Source: Plumapathes pennacea
Taxonomy: Eukaryota; Cnidaria; Anthozoa; Antipatharia; Myriopathidae
Direction of reading: 5' to 3'
DNA length: 64,000 bases
NCBI GenBank assembly: GCA_964036295.1
Contig: OZ038466.1
Coordinates: forward strand, 9,078,001 to 9,142,000
Position 1 is the first letter of the stretch; the number at the start of each line of letters is the position of its first letter. Below, piece after piece: positions 10,009 to 21,961 of this stretch. The notes under the pieces are model-generated. The model saw nothing but the letters and a program-made list of their open reading frames with translations. It made no database searches and was not told the origin of the DNA. The translations under genes were made by a program, and so were the position numbers.

Positions 10009-10412
10009 TCTCTTTGACGGCGTTCCATTACCCTCATCAACACTTAGTTGATACACCAGTTTGTGCTCTCTTTAAGACGGACACCCCTCTAAAACGGACA
10101 GTTGGAGCTGGTCCCGAGGATGTTCGTCTTGTTGGGAGTAGACTGTATTAGCTATTGCGCATAAGCGTGAAACTGCCTTAGAGCCTCTTCGCACTAGAGA
10201 CTGGATTAATTATTAATTAACTAAGCATCCAGAGCAAGACGACGGCTTCTTTGAAGTTTGGTACTGACTTACAATAAAATATTCGCTGGTGACAAAGTGT
10301 CCTTCACACTTGAAAAGTAAGTTGTAAATGTCGACATTATTTTCGTTCAATTCCACAAGTGCGAACGGACCTTATTGAAAATTATAACTCACGTCGCAAA
10401 GAAAGGGCTCAG

Positions 10413-10761
10413 GGCCCGGTTGTTCGAAAGCCAATTAAGCTAATCCAGGATTAACGAAATTCTTTCTCTCGATCTCTCTGCCAATAAACAGCAAAGTTTT
10501 GTTCGAAGATGGATTTAAAAGATTGTTCCAACTTTTCAAAGCACGATTAGGCTAATCCTGGATTAGGTCTAAACTTTCTTGTCATTTATAAGCCTGAAAA
10601 CGTGAAAGTTTCGTCCACAACGACTCTCTTGATAACGTCTTAAGTTGGAACAAGCTTACTAATCCATCTTCGAACAAAACTCTGCAGTTTATTGGGAGAG
10701 AGGTCGAGAGAAAGAATTTCGTTAATCCTGGATTAGCTTAATCGACTTTCGAAAAACCGGC
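10413..10761. mobile_element. Palindromic MITE, GGCCCGG ends (unit A)
   Basis: Inverted ends: left GGCCCGGTTGTTCGAAAGC, right the reverse complement with minor changes, each running into AATCCAGGATTAACGAAATT. CTCAG flanks both ends (10408-10412, 10762-10766). Related copies: 21559-21894, 43246-43472 and a degenerate one at 55714-55925. Confidence 0.7.
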
Positions 10762-10830
10762 CTCAGAGCGCTAGAGGAGAAAAAAAAGAGCACATTGTCT
10801 GTGGTTCATACTTGAATGTTTTCACTACAG

Positions 10831-12903
10831 GTCGCAAATTTGACAAAAACGGCAAGGTGATCGAAAAAAGGACCAAGTGGAGTAAACCCGCGATCAAAAT
10901 GTTCGAAGAAAAAGCCAAATGTTTAGTGGAGCAGTTTAATCACTACAAAGTCCTCGGAAATTTTCATGTAAGTGCATCGGCGGAAAACTAAATACAGTAG
11001 ACAGATACGCATAGAAACCAAAAAAGAAAGAGAAAGACAAGTTGGGAAAAAAACGTTCCCCGTATTACAGTCAAAGCTCTCTGAGCGAACACTCTCGTAA
11101 GCGGACAGCTCTACTTACGGACGCCTTTGCGAAACCCCCGTTTAAACTCTAGCTCCGTCAAACTCTGTATTTACACATTCTAGTATAAAGCAAACAGTTT
11201 CAGATACGGACACTTTTTCTGGTTCCCAAGGGTGTCCGCTTACGGGAGCTTTAACTGTACTTACTTCACCTGGCGGAGCACAGGTGCATGGGTGCACATG
11301 AGTCCGAGGGTGCATGTCTGATTATACATATCCGTTAATTTCATGTTCAATTAACGTTCTAAAGTTAGTGCGTCAAAATTCTAACCGTTTACAGGTGGAC
11401 GGCTTGCAAACGTTGGGTGAAAACATAGCGGACGGAGGAGGAGTCAAACTAGCGTTCAGAGTAAGCTTTGTCAGTCTTTCTCTTTTACTTGAAATACGCA
11501 CATATTAAAGGCTGGTTCGGTAAAGCGCAAGAGAATGGAAATTTGTTCATTCTCTTGCGCTTACGTTTGCCCTTGCTACCAGGGGTAGGCTCAGGGGCGG
11601 ATCCAGACCGGTTTACGAAAACGTGCCTTTGATGCTCGGTACTGACGTCATTAAGGGCACGAAACACTGCTGAAGCATAGAAAGATTCCCTCACCTTGAA
11701 ACATCATGGCTGTTGAGTCTCTTAATTTGAAGGGATTCATGAATACTTTTCTTTCATCTGAGGAAGAACAAAACGGACTTAAAAGTGTATTACCGTATTC
11801 TTACTCTCTGAAGGCCTACCAAAACTTCATCAAAGAGAATGGGAAAGAAGAGGTGCTTCCTAAGCTGAACATGACCAGTGAAGAACTCTTCTTTCTTGGA
11901 TACGCTCAGGTGAGTGACAGTGAAGGTGCTCTGCAGTTCACATACTGTATAGTGATTCCTCATGTACATAATCAGATGAAAACTTTGTTCACAATCTAAA
12001 GTGGTGCATGTTATCTGGACCAGTTCGACACGACCCTTTAAACAACCTTCAATAGTCCATTCTGCATTCAACTTTTAGCTTTCTTTCGCGGCGGACTGTG
12101 TTCGGCCTCAATGTAAATGCTGCATGTTGTGCTCTTATTTGAGTTAGGACAGCTATCTTGAGTTTTAAAGCCGTTTTCTACAACTTTCACGCATGAATGC
12201 TCGCTAATCAATTCTCATATTGCAGTCTGTGGCCCGTCAAGCTTGGATGCGCGTGCAACCTAGATAAATGGCCTATTGCTGAAACATGCCTTCACTTGTA
12301 GGACAACCCTATTATCCCAGGGAGATTATTATTATTTGAAAGATGGGTGACATAGTGCTATGCAAAATGGATCCAGTATAGCCCATCCCATTCTGAAGAC
12401 AGTCTGCACTGTCTTCACAATGGATGGTTACTGGATCCAATGGTATTAGAAAAAACAATTAACTGGAATTATATGCAATATGTTTTGCTCAACAGAAAGA
12501 GTGCACCCGTACCACTCCTTTAGCTGAATACCTTTCTGTGAAAGAGGATGTGCATGCTTTGGCAAAATACAGGTGAGTGCCAACACATACTTACTAAAGG
12601 TAAATTGAATCTATGTATGCCTCATGGAAACAGGGTGTCTGCTGAAACAGCTGAAAATAGATGTTGCTACTTCTTCATTTACTGACCAAACTGATTTATG
12701 GGATCAGTTCAGAATGATTCTATATCAGCTAGAGTTAGATTTTTCTCACCTGCATGCCATAACCATAACCAGTGCTGATAATATGCTACTTGTCTTGCCA
12801 CAGGGTAATTGGAACTCTTTCAAATTTCAAAGAATTTTCTGAAGTCTTCAAGTGTCCTGTTGATGCTCCTATGAACCCAAAGAAGAAGTGTGAAGTTTGG
12901 TGA
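10831..12903 (+). CDS. M13 zinc metallopeptidase, 3' five-exon cassette B
   Basis: Exons 10831-10967, 11395-11460, 11814-11909, 12496-12572 and 12804-12903, all with AG/GT borders and compatible phases, give about 158 residues. They correspond in order to the last five exons as I recall them for vertebrate neprilysin: the RKFDKNG segment just after HExxH, the GENIADGGG exon with the third zinc ligand Glu and the Asp two turns on, the AYQNF exon, the DVH exon and the final VIGTL...CEVW exon. The first exon starts in phase 1, so it needs a 5' partner. No HExxH exon was seen between 784 and 10830, where the DNA is spacer, an antisense gene and transposons. It could be a 5'-truncated duplicate, or an alternative 3' cassette spliced to exons left of the window. 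No frame damage is visible. Confidence 0.85.
11068..11257. mobile_element. Tc1/mariner-type MITE in M13 intron, cassette B
   Basis: 190 bp, ends CAGTCAAAGCTC and its near reverse complement GAGCTTTAACTG, with TA on both sides. Copies at 22200-22390 (cassette C) and 32138-32311 (DIXDC1 intron). Confidence 0.75.
11520..11564. repeat. Hairpin in M13 intron, cassette B
   Basis: Arms GTAAAGCGCAAGAGAATG (11520-11537) and its near-perfect complement at 11548-11564 around a 10-nt loop. Repeated at about 22654-22698 in cassette C; a degraded relative lies at 35330-35385. Probably a mobile fold-back sequence. Confidence 0.7.
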
Positions 12904-13417
12904 GATAGTAGTGTTCACAGAGCCAAAAACTTTCATAAAAAAGTTTATGAGAAATTTGAAAATTAAATCCAAAACCCACTATAGACATAGACACGTAAAA
13001 TGTGCCTCAATTGATTAGTAAATGCAAAAACAGACTAATGACAGTATATTAGTCCCAGATACAGTCCAGTATCACTACACAGTAGTTTGCATTTAATCGA
13101 GGTTCTTTGCTTATTTTTCTTCTTTTTTTCTCAGCTATTATTCAATTTAATATGCCATCTCACACCTTTTAGCATGACCTGCACTAACAGTGTAATGATT
13201 AAGCTTTATAGTAATGTTAGATCACTTTTCTCTTCAAACAATAATATAGCAAAAATATATGCAATTATAGCAAACTTTTACAGGCAAGGAATCCCAATAA
13301 ATATTCTATCATATCATTTTTTGTACATTTTTTGTCAGTGCCCCCTTGCCATAACTACATGGTTTGCATCCCAAAGATGTGAACCCTCTATTTTAATAAG
13401 TACATTGTAATATCTTA

Positions 13418-14010
13418 CAGGCAACTTCCTCTAAGGCACACCCTTAGGACCATCTCCAAAAGTCCATTTTAGAGGAAATGACTGATAGAAGAAACGGCAG
13501 GAGTCCCCCTAGGGGGGGGGGGGGGGGGCACTCCCTTAAAATTAGTATAGGGGTGTGCCGCTGAGTCCCTGTGACCCTGACCCTGTTCCAGAGAAAAGAA
13601 GGGCAATTTTGCGACCCTGTTCCAGACAAAATGGTGAAAATAAATACCCTGTTCCAGACTAGAGGTGACTCCACAAATCGGAAATGGCGTGCTTGAATAA
13701 ACGTGTGGCGTTGCGTGATTTAAAGCAACAGTTCAGAGCTGTTTTGCAGTGACCGACTCAACTATAAATCATCAAGGATTCTGGCAGAAAGAAATATCGA
13801 GCTTGCTCCAGAGCCAGACTGATTGAAAAATATACCCTGTTCCAGAGAGAAACAGTGATTTGTATAGTCGGAGAGGCAAAAAGTATACCCTGTTGAGCGG
13901 CACATCCCCATATAGCCGATATATGCCCCTGGGGCAGGAGTCATTCCTACCAGGTGTCTGTCTTAGAGAGGTCTCCATCTTAGAGGGGTGTCTGTAAGAG
14001 GAGTTGACTG
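13418..14010. mobile_element. Tc1/mariner-type MITE with nested insertion (unit B)
   Basis: Unit B copy of the element at 1284-1873. The nested ACCCTGTTCCAG insertion occupies 13506-13933 between GCAGGAGTC repeats and contains an expanded poly-G run (13512-13528). Confidence 0.72.
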
Positions 14011-15265
14011 TATATAGGCACCCTGGTACTTCCTCAAGAAACTAAAATTTTGCAACATCAGAAAAATCAAATGGATGTTATGGATCAAGCATACAAAGCC
14101 ATATAATGTCATACTGAATCTTCATGTCTGATGTTAATGTGAAGGAAATTCAGATTGCTTTAGTGGATTTAATAATATAGTTAAGTTAAGTTTATTGAAT
14201 TTATCAGTTGACAGTGTATTGAAAAATAAAGATTCTTCCAATTTAAGCATGCTCTTTTTTAATGCTTTGTCTTTGTCTTTGGGTAGTGGGAATTGGTTTA
14301 TGTCACTGTACGTGCCAAGAAGGCCCCAAGATTCTCTCTATCATTTAAGAAAAGAAAATTGTGTTGGGAGTGCAGTTCGAATAGAATCGATACTTTCATT
14401 TGAGCAAAAGCTAAAAAAAAAAAACTTACCATTGCTTCAGAATCCAAATATTTTCACTGCTGCAATATCTTAACACAAACGGAGGATTTATACATTCCAA
14501 TACAATTAAACACTAATTTTTGTCATGGGGATTGTTTAATTTTTTGTACCGATTATCTGATGAACCGAAGGATTCAGCCTCCTCAACAAAAGGTATCTGT
14601 GAAAGGCGATTTTTGGAGAAATTACAGAATACCCGTACCTATTGTCACAGATTTCAGAGCGCTTTGTAGAATGAAACAAGACTTAGGTTGCCAGTGAGCT
14701 CGTTGGATGGGGTCGAGACCAGAAGAAACTAAAATGGAAAGTAGGGACAAGAGCAAAACTCCCAAAAGAGACTTTCAGTTTCTCACCAGAAAAATATCAT
14801 ACAATATAGATAACTTGACTTTTCACACCTTGCTCAAATGAAACCTATTGGTACAAATTGTCATTACAACACTCATACACTTGCTTCTTAAAGGTTGAGC
14901 GACTCTGCATTTTGAACTTTGGAGTGAAAAGTTGGCCAGCAAGAAAAGAGTAATGCGTGACTTATCTTTACATGCACAGTCGATTTTGACAGTTTGACTT
15001 TGAGGACTTATTTGTAATCAGAGGCCACGATCAGCTAGCCTTCGCTTCAATACTACTTACGTTTTTTTTACTGAATGTGTTTCTTCTATGAGACTTTCGA
15101 GTATTCGCGCTCTGTAACAAATATAAATTGAAAGCGAGGAATGTAACATGAGACTTGTTTACAATATTATTGCGGTTTTGTTCACAGCGTGTTCAGTCAT
15201 CTGTGACTAACAAACTCAATGTTCAGGACTCAGTTTCGGTGTATTTGCTCGCGGCTGCGGCGAGC

Positions 15266-15504
15266 TTAAAGCTGGTGTTACACTGGTCAATTTGCAACGA
15301 CGATTTGCAACGCCGATTTGCTCCAAATCCACATAACGGTGTTGCAAGTTTTTGAATCGCTTGCAAAAACTTTCAACGCGTTGCAGCACTGCAAACATCG
15401 CGAAAAATCGTTCGCAATGGGGTGTTACACCTCAACGATTTTTAGCGCAACATCACATCGTTTCAAATCGTCGTTGCAAATCGACCAGTGTAACACCACC
15501 TTAA
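15266..15504. mobile_element. piggyBac-type MITE with TTAA target duplication (unit B only)
   Basis: TTAA at 15266-15269 and 15501-15504 bracket 231 bp whose ends are inverted copies (GGTGTTACACTGGTC then ATTTGCAACGACGATTTG). Unit A has a single TTAA (3118-3121) in otherwise identical flanks, giving a clean empty site. No transposase inside, so it is non-autonomous. Confidence 0.88.
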
Positions 15505-16997
15505 AAACAAAGTTTGTTTTCGTTTTTGAGTCACGGATATGCGTAGCATATCTGGGAGTCATTGGTGTCTACAATCTGTCGCTCACTCACTCACTCACTC
15601 GATGTGATAGCTTTTTGGCGCGGTTGCTAAGTCAGTACGTGTCTCACCATGGCGGTGGACGGCTGAATGTTTGTCAAGTTAGAACAGTTCTATTCTGCTT
15701 TGAGCTGCCGCCAAGTTTAACAGAGCCTCAACAAAACCTGTGATTAACACTGCCACAGCTGCAGCTGCACTCATCCGGAGCTCTAATCACAGTAAAAGCA
15801 GGCAGATGTTAGCAACTGTAAACGATATCATCTTCCGGGGTAACCTTCGCCCTGATCAATGAGATGAACAGCAGTGCTTTGATGTCGGGCCAATGTTAGT
15901 GTAAACTGTATATCGCTTCGTTGCCTATAGCCTTTCGATTATACGATTGGCAGGCCATATTTGTTGCACTTGTGCCAGTTAAAGCATTGACCGGCTAGTC
16001 ACGTTCATCACGCAAGTCGCAATACCTCCATATACAGATTTCAATATACAAAAATTATGAAAGTCAACCTTTGTCCGAATAGATGTGTTGTACGTCGCCT
16101 GGCCAAGAAATACGCACAGTGATCCACCCGGCTGCTTCTTTTCTACGGCTTCCGAGTGCCACAAATTATAAAACTAAAACTAAACAATGATATGAAATCC
16201 GATTCCTGATTCATTTGTTTACCGCCTTTGCGGTCAAGGTATTCGTTGCACATACGTATTTCACTTTGAAAGACATGGAACTTCGACATCAAAGCGGCGA
16301 CAGAGTTATTTGCTATCCTGTAGCGGTATCCATTAAATATAGTCGAATCCATCAAACATTTGTTTACGGCTATCACGGTGAACATAACAACGCAAGCCAA
16401 AATCGTTCCCTAAAATCTAGTTTATCCGTGCATGTTCCACAGAGCCAAACGGTATTGAGTTTGGATGGCATACAGATAACTTTATACACAACCATTAACG
16501 TACGATTCAATCGACTAGATCTCAAGTTATTCGCAAAGTCACCTCACGTCATCACTTATCACGTGGCAATGTGAACCAATCACCGTGTGCTGATTCGTAA
16601 TCCAGAAAAAAAATATATATATATATGACAAAGAAAAAGACACGGTCTCCAATCCTAAGCTCGTCGGGGCGTTGCCCCAACGAGCAACAATTGTCCTCCC
16701 TCCCTCTGATTATTTCCCCGTGTTCTTGGTTTTTTGAATTTTATTACCACGTTTAACATTACTTACATTATTCATCAGACTACATACGAAGTATTGAGAT
16801 TGTGTTACTTTAAAATGCCTGACATCCGGGAGTAATCCCAATCTTCAATCCTGAGAATCAGGCGAAGTACATTAGCATAATAAATTTCACAATTCAGTGT
16901 TTGTTTGTACAATAAATCAAATAGTTTTACTCTAATTCTCTTGTTGATTTGTGAACTGCAATTACATGCTTTACTACCAGCCGACTTTGTTTTGCTT

Positions 16998-17813
16998 TTA
17001 GACGACACCACATGCAAACAAAACACGTATGATAATCAGAACGAGGGAAATCACGTTCTTGGTGATAAAAATCGACGCTTCGTGAGCGTGGTCGACCCAC
17101 AAAATTATGCGAAGTACCAGAAAACAAATATTTAGCAAGAATTCAAAAAGACTGTCGACATACAGCATTCTCTTCCGAACTTTGGCTTCTTTTATGGGAT
17201 GTACCACAAACTTGAATTGCAAGAGTTCCAGTGTTGAGATCAGGAAGAATGCGCAAACGAAGCCCACAATGATCTGCTTCATTTCCTTAGATATCGCTTC
17301 ATTCTTCATTTCTTCAGATGTCGCATTAACTGCTTCACTGTTCTCAATGATTACTTCCAACATCTCAATCCCATCAAAGAGATCCAATGTGGCCGTGACA
17401 GACAATTGAGCAAGAACACTTTGGTACTCAGATATATCAGTAGCCGTATTGAGCAGTAGCAGCATTTCCCCGGGGGCAATGCACAGCGCTGACTTTAGCG
17501 TGTTGGGTCCGAATGTGCTTTTCTTATCGAGCTTGTGCTCTATCACGATCCTTCCAAATATCACACCAATCATCACAACCAGTGCAATTAAGTAGAAGAG
17601 CCATACAAGCCACAGCCAGCGAACTTGGTCACGACCACTGCAGAAATAGTAAACAGCCGCCCAGGCAATAGGAGCCAAAGCGTAGATAGCCGCTAATGCG
17701 CTATAGACTTCATCTTCTCCGTAATTCACAGGGTACAGTGCTAAGAGAACGCACTGAACGCCGAGAAGAGCGAAGAAAAGGGATCGACCAAGTATGATAA
17801 GCTTCTTCCCCAT
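16998..17813 (-). CDS. TMEM26-like multi-pass membrane protein, copy B (shortened C terminus)
   Basis: Tandem duplicate of the gene at 5815-6669, 271 residues from ATG at 17813. Compared with copy A it lacks four residues (FEGN) in the polar segment, is one residue shorter near FVVHPIKEAK, and has substitutions including N/H, S/P and G/D. It ends at a TAA directly after FACGVV, where copy A reads on for nine more residues; the cause is a single G-to-T change converting GAA to TAA. All six hydrophobic segments are kept, so it is probably still functional. Promoter-like sequence at 17892-17920 matches copy A. Confidence 0.75.
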   Translation of the reverse strand: MGKKLIILGRSLFFALLGVQCVLLALYPVNYGEDEVYSALAAIYALAPIAWAAVYYFCSGRDQVRWLWLVWLFYLIALVVMIGVIFGRIVIEHKLDKKSTFGPNTLKSALCIAPGEMLLLLNTATDISEYQSVLAQLSVTATLDLFDGIEMLEVIIENSEAVNATSEEMKNEAISKEMKQIIVGFVCAFFLISTLELLQFKFVVHPIKEAKVRKRMLYVDSLFEFLLNICFLVLRIILWVDHAHEASIFITKNVISLVLIIIRVLFACGVV

Positions 17814-17891
17814 GGTTAGCACCTTGAGGATCCAGTATTAGTGTAAACTAAATTTGGGAGTATATCACAAGAGGAAAACGCAAGCTGCAGA

Positions 17892-17920
17892 TATAAATAG
17901 ATCGGTGCGGCATGACGTCA
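17892..17920 (-). promoter_or_regulatory. TATA-like box plus perfect CRE upstream of TMEM26-like copy B
   Basis: TATAAATA at 17892-17899 and TGACGTCA at 17913-17920, same spacing as copy A, preserved in both duplicates. Confidence 0.5.
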
Positions 17921-18170
17921 GAGGCACTCATCAGAACGAGGGTGTAATTATTGCAACGCTTGCAAAACGTTTTTCACAAGTATACACAAAACCTAAAAAG
18001 GCTGTACTTACGTTTGTTTTAGCTGGAAACATTTAGAAGCCGGACGCATTCTTTAAAGAATACATATTACTCCAGCAGACCTCATACACGCTTGACCTTA
18101 AATGACCGTACTTCAGCGGGGAGTTTCCCAAGAAGCTAAAAGAAATCGAATGTGCTTGCCAAGTTACTAA

Positions 18171-18481
18171 TGTAACTGACCGAGGCCAGTGCGCTCTGGC
18201 CTTTTACCGGAGCCTTAGAAGGCCGAAGAACAACAACCAACCGCAGCTCAGATACGAGTGAAGCAGAACGTTTATTAATTGCGAAACCCGAGCTTATATG
18301 GGGATCAGTGACAGTCAACTACGTCACATCCGACAATAGCCAGGTGCATGTGTTTTGCAACATTGGAAACGAACCATATGGGGTTTCTCTCGACACGACC
18401 GGTACAAATCATAACGACATTTCCCAGTGACTACAATACAGCAGAAGAGGGTAAATTCTGGCAAACTACAAGTTCGTTACA
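18171..18481 (-). mobile_element. Solo LTR (unit B)
   Basis: Same 311-bp element at the same place in unit B, with the same CTAA flanks; it was inserted before the duplication. Confidence 0.65.
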
Positions 18482-19022
18482 CTAAGTATATCACTCCACT
18501 TGACAACCGTGAAATCGGAATTACACACATCAATTTTTGATCGGTTACGGGACTCGTGTACTGTGGTTCGCATCTATCACTACTAGAAATACGATAATCG
18601 CAGATATCCCCTCGCTCAGTAGTGGGTTTTCGGATAGCGGGATTCTTGTTTATTTTCGGTTCGGAGATTATTTAAAAATTTTTTTGCAAACCACGGCTGT
18701 GTAGCGACGTCACCAGTCAGCCGCTAAAAAAAAATCTTTGTCGCACGGCAGTCTGGTTTAGTTCAGACAACATGCATAGTCTGCAATTTTCGTAGACACT
18801 AGCTGAACTTCAAAATTCGCTGAGAAAACATTTACACGCAACTACAGAATACTCCCGAGGCTTGAAAGCCAAGCAAAGTCGATCTTAGACACCGAAATTT
18901 TTATGAATTCCAAGAAAAGCGACGATCTCTGCAGCCAATGCTTTATCCTATAACCATGTACGTGTATGTTTTTTTTTTTACTTTATAAGTTTAATACGCT
19001 TCTTCGAGTGTGACAAAATTTA

Positions 19023-19820
19023 GGCCCCGTTTACACTATAGCGAATTGTTCCGGATTCGTGACATTTGTTTCCGGATTCGTGAAAGCGTTTACACTAGTT
19101 CTGATGAATCCGGAATCATTTTCTGTGAATCCGGAATAAAAACGAATCCGCAATCGAAAGTGAGAACTTTGTATCCGAAATGGTTTTCTGATGTAAACAC
19201 ACTTTCCCGGATACGTCAGGCAATTGCCTCGTTTCGAGGTTCGCGCATGCGTAGAATGAATACAACATGGCGGGCATTGGTCGGTTGTTAATGCTGTTTA
19301 TGGTTTTGGCAAATTTGTCATTTCTTATACTCGCTTATCAGTGCAGCCTGTTACTGATGTTACAAAGAAGATACTTCCAAAGAAGAAGCCGAACTTTTGG
19401 TATCTACAGGAGTTAGAATTCAGCGATTGAACAGTAGAAGAAGGCCAAGCCGATTCTGGATCAGGCCAAGGCAGAGTGAGTCAGTGGTGGACAAACTTTC
19501 GCAACGACGTTGTACTGCCCGAAGAATGGAGGGAAAACTTTCGTATGTCCAAAGAAACCTTTACAGAGCTCTGCGACCTACTGAGACCAATAATAACAAA
19601 ACAAGAACCCGAAACAAGATTCCGTCAACTAATATTTGTCGAAACTCAAGTGGCCATCACTCTATACTATTTGGCTGACGAAGGCCGGTACCGAAAAATT
19701 GCTAATTCTTTTGGCGTATCAAGATCTTCAGTTTCAAAGATTGTTAGGAGAGTAGCAAAAGCAATTGCTACACATTTAGGTCCATTAGTAGTTGTAAAAC
19801 ACCGATTCCAGCACATTTAA
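19023..19820 (+). mobile_element. PIF/Harbinger element, 5' part, truncated (unit B)
   Basis: Unit B copy, same GGCCCCGTTTACACTA end after TTA and the same truncation point. It has a 6-bp in-frame insertion (two residues, EP) in the transposase remnant relative to unit A. Confidence 0.75.
19476..19820 (+). pseudogene. HARBI1-type transposase, N-terminal remnant (unit B)
   Basis: 114 residues, parallel to 8336-8674, with KQEPETRFRQ in place of KQETRFRQ. The same helix-turn-helix segment is present and the same loss of the DDE domain. Confidence 0.8.
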
Positions 19821-19939
19821 CCTAAGAGTGGGCTAGTTAATTTGATTTAACCTATGGTGGGCTAGTTAATAAAATTTTATTAAAAAAATGATTATATTTT
19901 AAAATTAGTTTAAAGGATTAAAAAATTAATATAACAAAA

Positions 19940-20404
19940 ATGGAATCAAAAACGCAAGCGGTGACAAGGAACATTATGGATGAACCATTTACCCACGAAG
20001 CACCAATTCTTCAACCAAAACTGGCTACTACAAGTCCTAAATCACTGAAGGAATTGGCAAAGGAAAGTAGGAAGAAGTATTATTGTCAACACAATAAACA
20101 AAAACAATTTTGTAAGGATTGTGGTGGGAAAGGTATTTGTTCTCACGGAATACAAAAATATACTTGTAAGAGTTGTAAGGGAACACAGATATGTAAACAT
20201 GGTAATTATAAGCAATCTTGTAAAGATTGTATGGGGTCATTATTTTGTGTGCATAAAAAAAGAAAATATATTTGTAAGGATTGTGGTGGGAAAGGTATTT
20301 GTTTTCATGGAAGACTAAAATATTTTTGTAAGGAATGTGGTGGAAAGGGTATTTGCTCTCATGGAAGACAAAGGCTTAATTGTAGGGATTGTGGGACTAG
20401 GTGA
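19940..20404 (+). CDS. Cys/His zinc-ribbon repeat protein, AT-rich (unit B)
   Basis: Second copy, 154 residues, frame intact. It differs from unit A by H to Y in GNYKQS and Q to L in GRLKYF, plus a silent change at a Pro codon. All Cys and most His positions of the repeats are kept. Same AT-rich upstream stretch (about 19821-19939). Confidence 0.7.
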   Translation: MESKTQAVTRNIMDEPFTHEAPILQPKLATTSPKSLKELAKESRKKYYCQHNKQKQFCKDCGGKGICSHGIQKYTCKSCKGTQICKHGNYKQSCKDCMGSLFCVHKKRKYICKDCGGKGICFHGRLKYFCKECGGKGICSHGRQRLNCRDCGTR

Positions 20405-20659
20405 TCGTTTAATTTATTTTTTAAATTCGGTGATTTGGGTGGAGTTCTTAGGGCCGGAAATTGAAATGGTGTTGGTAATGAACGGACATGTGTTACACCG
20501 CTTGCGCGGGCATTTGAATGTGCCAGGTTCAAGTTCTGTGGGTAAAGAGCCTTTGACTAGGGAATTGCGCAAGCTCTTGTCTCGTTTGAATGAGACGAGT
20601 GGTGATTTTTCGAAAATTCAATTTCCGGCCCTAAGAACTCCACCCAAATCACCGATCAT

Positions 20660-20980
20660 TTCGACTGCACTTCCCGCAATGTCATCTACTGCATACGGTG
20701 CACCAGCTGCAACCAGTTTTACATCGGCGAAACAGGACGGAGGCTGGGAGACCTTTTCCGCGAACATCTTTTGGATGTGAAAAACAACAGCCAGGACGCT
20801 TCCAAACCTGTAGCTCGGTATTTTAATCAACCCGGTCACTCCCACAACAACATGACCATTTTCGGCTTATCTCTTCACCAAGGCAACACCGAATCCCGCA
20901 AGTGCACAGAACAGCGCCTGATTTTCAAAATTGGTACCTTATCTCCCGCAGGAATCAACGAGCGGTTCTCTTTCTCGTAG
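20660..20980 (+). mobile_element. Penelope-like element 3' end: GIY-YIG endonuclease (unit B)
   Basis: Unit B copy of the 9514-9834 frame, still open over the same 106 residues with one His to Tyr change (ARYFN for ARHFN). Confidence 0.85.
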
Positions 20981-21110
20981 CTCCTTAACCTTTGACCATG
21001 TTTTTCTGATTGGCTGCTTTTCGCAACAGCCAATCAAAAATTATTAAGTTTCCTCTGAGATAGGTTTCTTTCTTAATCCCCTTTTAAACCCCGTTTACCC
21101 ATAATCCTCT

Positions 21111-21154
21111 CATTCGCTCTGACGAAGGGCTAGCGCTCGAAACGTCAGCTATTG
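21111..21154 (+). ncRNA. Hammerhead-ribozyme-like motif of Penelope element (unit B)
   Basis: Identical core in unit B: CTGACGA at 21119-21125, then GAAAC and GTC. Confidence 0.6.
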
Positions 21155-21558
21155 TCTCTTTGACGGCGTTCCATTACCCTCATCAACACTTACTTGATAC
21201 ACCAATTTGTGCTCTCTTTAAGACGGACACCCCTCTAAAACGGACAGTTGGAGCTGGTCCCGAGGATGTTCGTCTTGTTGGGAGTAGACTGTATTAGCTA
21301 TTGCGCATAAGCGTGAAACTGCCTTAGAGCCTCTTCGCACTAGAGACTGGATTAATTATTAATTAACTAAGCATCCAGAGCAAGACGACGGCTTCTTTGA
21401 AGTTTGGTACTGACTTACAATAAAATATTCGCTGGTGACAAAGTGTCCTTCACACTTGAAAAGTAAGTTGTAAATGTCGACATTATTTTCGTTCAATTCC
21501 ACAAGTGCGAACGGACCTTATTGAAAATTATAACTCACGTCGCAAAGAAAGGGCTCAG

Positions 21559-21894
21559 GGCCCGGTTGTTCGAAAGCCGATTAAGCTAATCCAGGATTAA
21601 CGAAATTCTTTCTCTCGATCTCTCTGCCAATAAACAGCAAAGTTTTGTTCGAAGATGGATTTAAAAGATTGTTCCAGCTTTTCAAAGCACGATTAGGCTA
21701 ATCCTGGATTAGGTCTAAACTTTCTTGTCATTTATAAGCCTGAAAACGTGAAAGTTTCGTCCACAACGACTTTCTTGATAACGTCTTAAGTTGGAACAAG
21801 CTTACTAATCCATCTTCGAACAAAACTCTGCAGTTTATTGGGAGAGAGGTCGAGAGAAAGAATTTCGTTAATCCTGGCTTTCGAAAACCGGGCC
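21559..21894. mobile_element. Palindromic MITE, GGCCCGG ends (unit B)
   Basis: Unit B copy; its right arm has lost about 14 bp (the ATTAGCTTAATCGA part). Confidence 0.68.
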
Positions 21895-21961
21895 CAGAGC
21901 GCTAGAGGAGAAAAAGAAGAGCACATTGTCTGTGGTTAATATTTGAATGTTTTCACTACAG

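Larger units (their letters stand above)
1..11822. repeat. Tandem segmental duplication, unit A (truncated at window start)
   Basis: Position 1 matches 11823 (unit B) and 22957 (unit C), all inside the same M13 peptidase exon. Unit A holds the end of cassette A, a long spacer, a TMEM26-like gene, a mobile-element cluster and the first exons of cassette B. It differs from unit B by indels: it has an extra ~1.37 kb (about 4097-5462), lacks a 235-bp MITE at 3118-3121, and lacks ~340 bp of intron after position 192. The array probably continues to the left. Confidence 0.93.
12904..16997. other. Spacer of unit B with no convincing gene
   Basis: Counterpart of 784-5814. It holds the interrupted MITE (13418-14010), the TTAA MITE (15266-15504), an ACTC microsatellite near 15585-15600 and an AT dinucleotide run at about 16613-16626, where unit A has its extra 1.37 kb. 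No supported coding sequence. Confidence 0.7.

Noticed and set aside
12232..12268. Possible M13 exon after GCAG reading [13 protein letters not shown]
   Set aside because: Hits a stop quickly, and the neighbouring exon at 12496-12572 supplies the family's conserved segment in correct phase.
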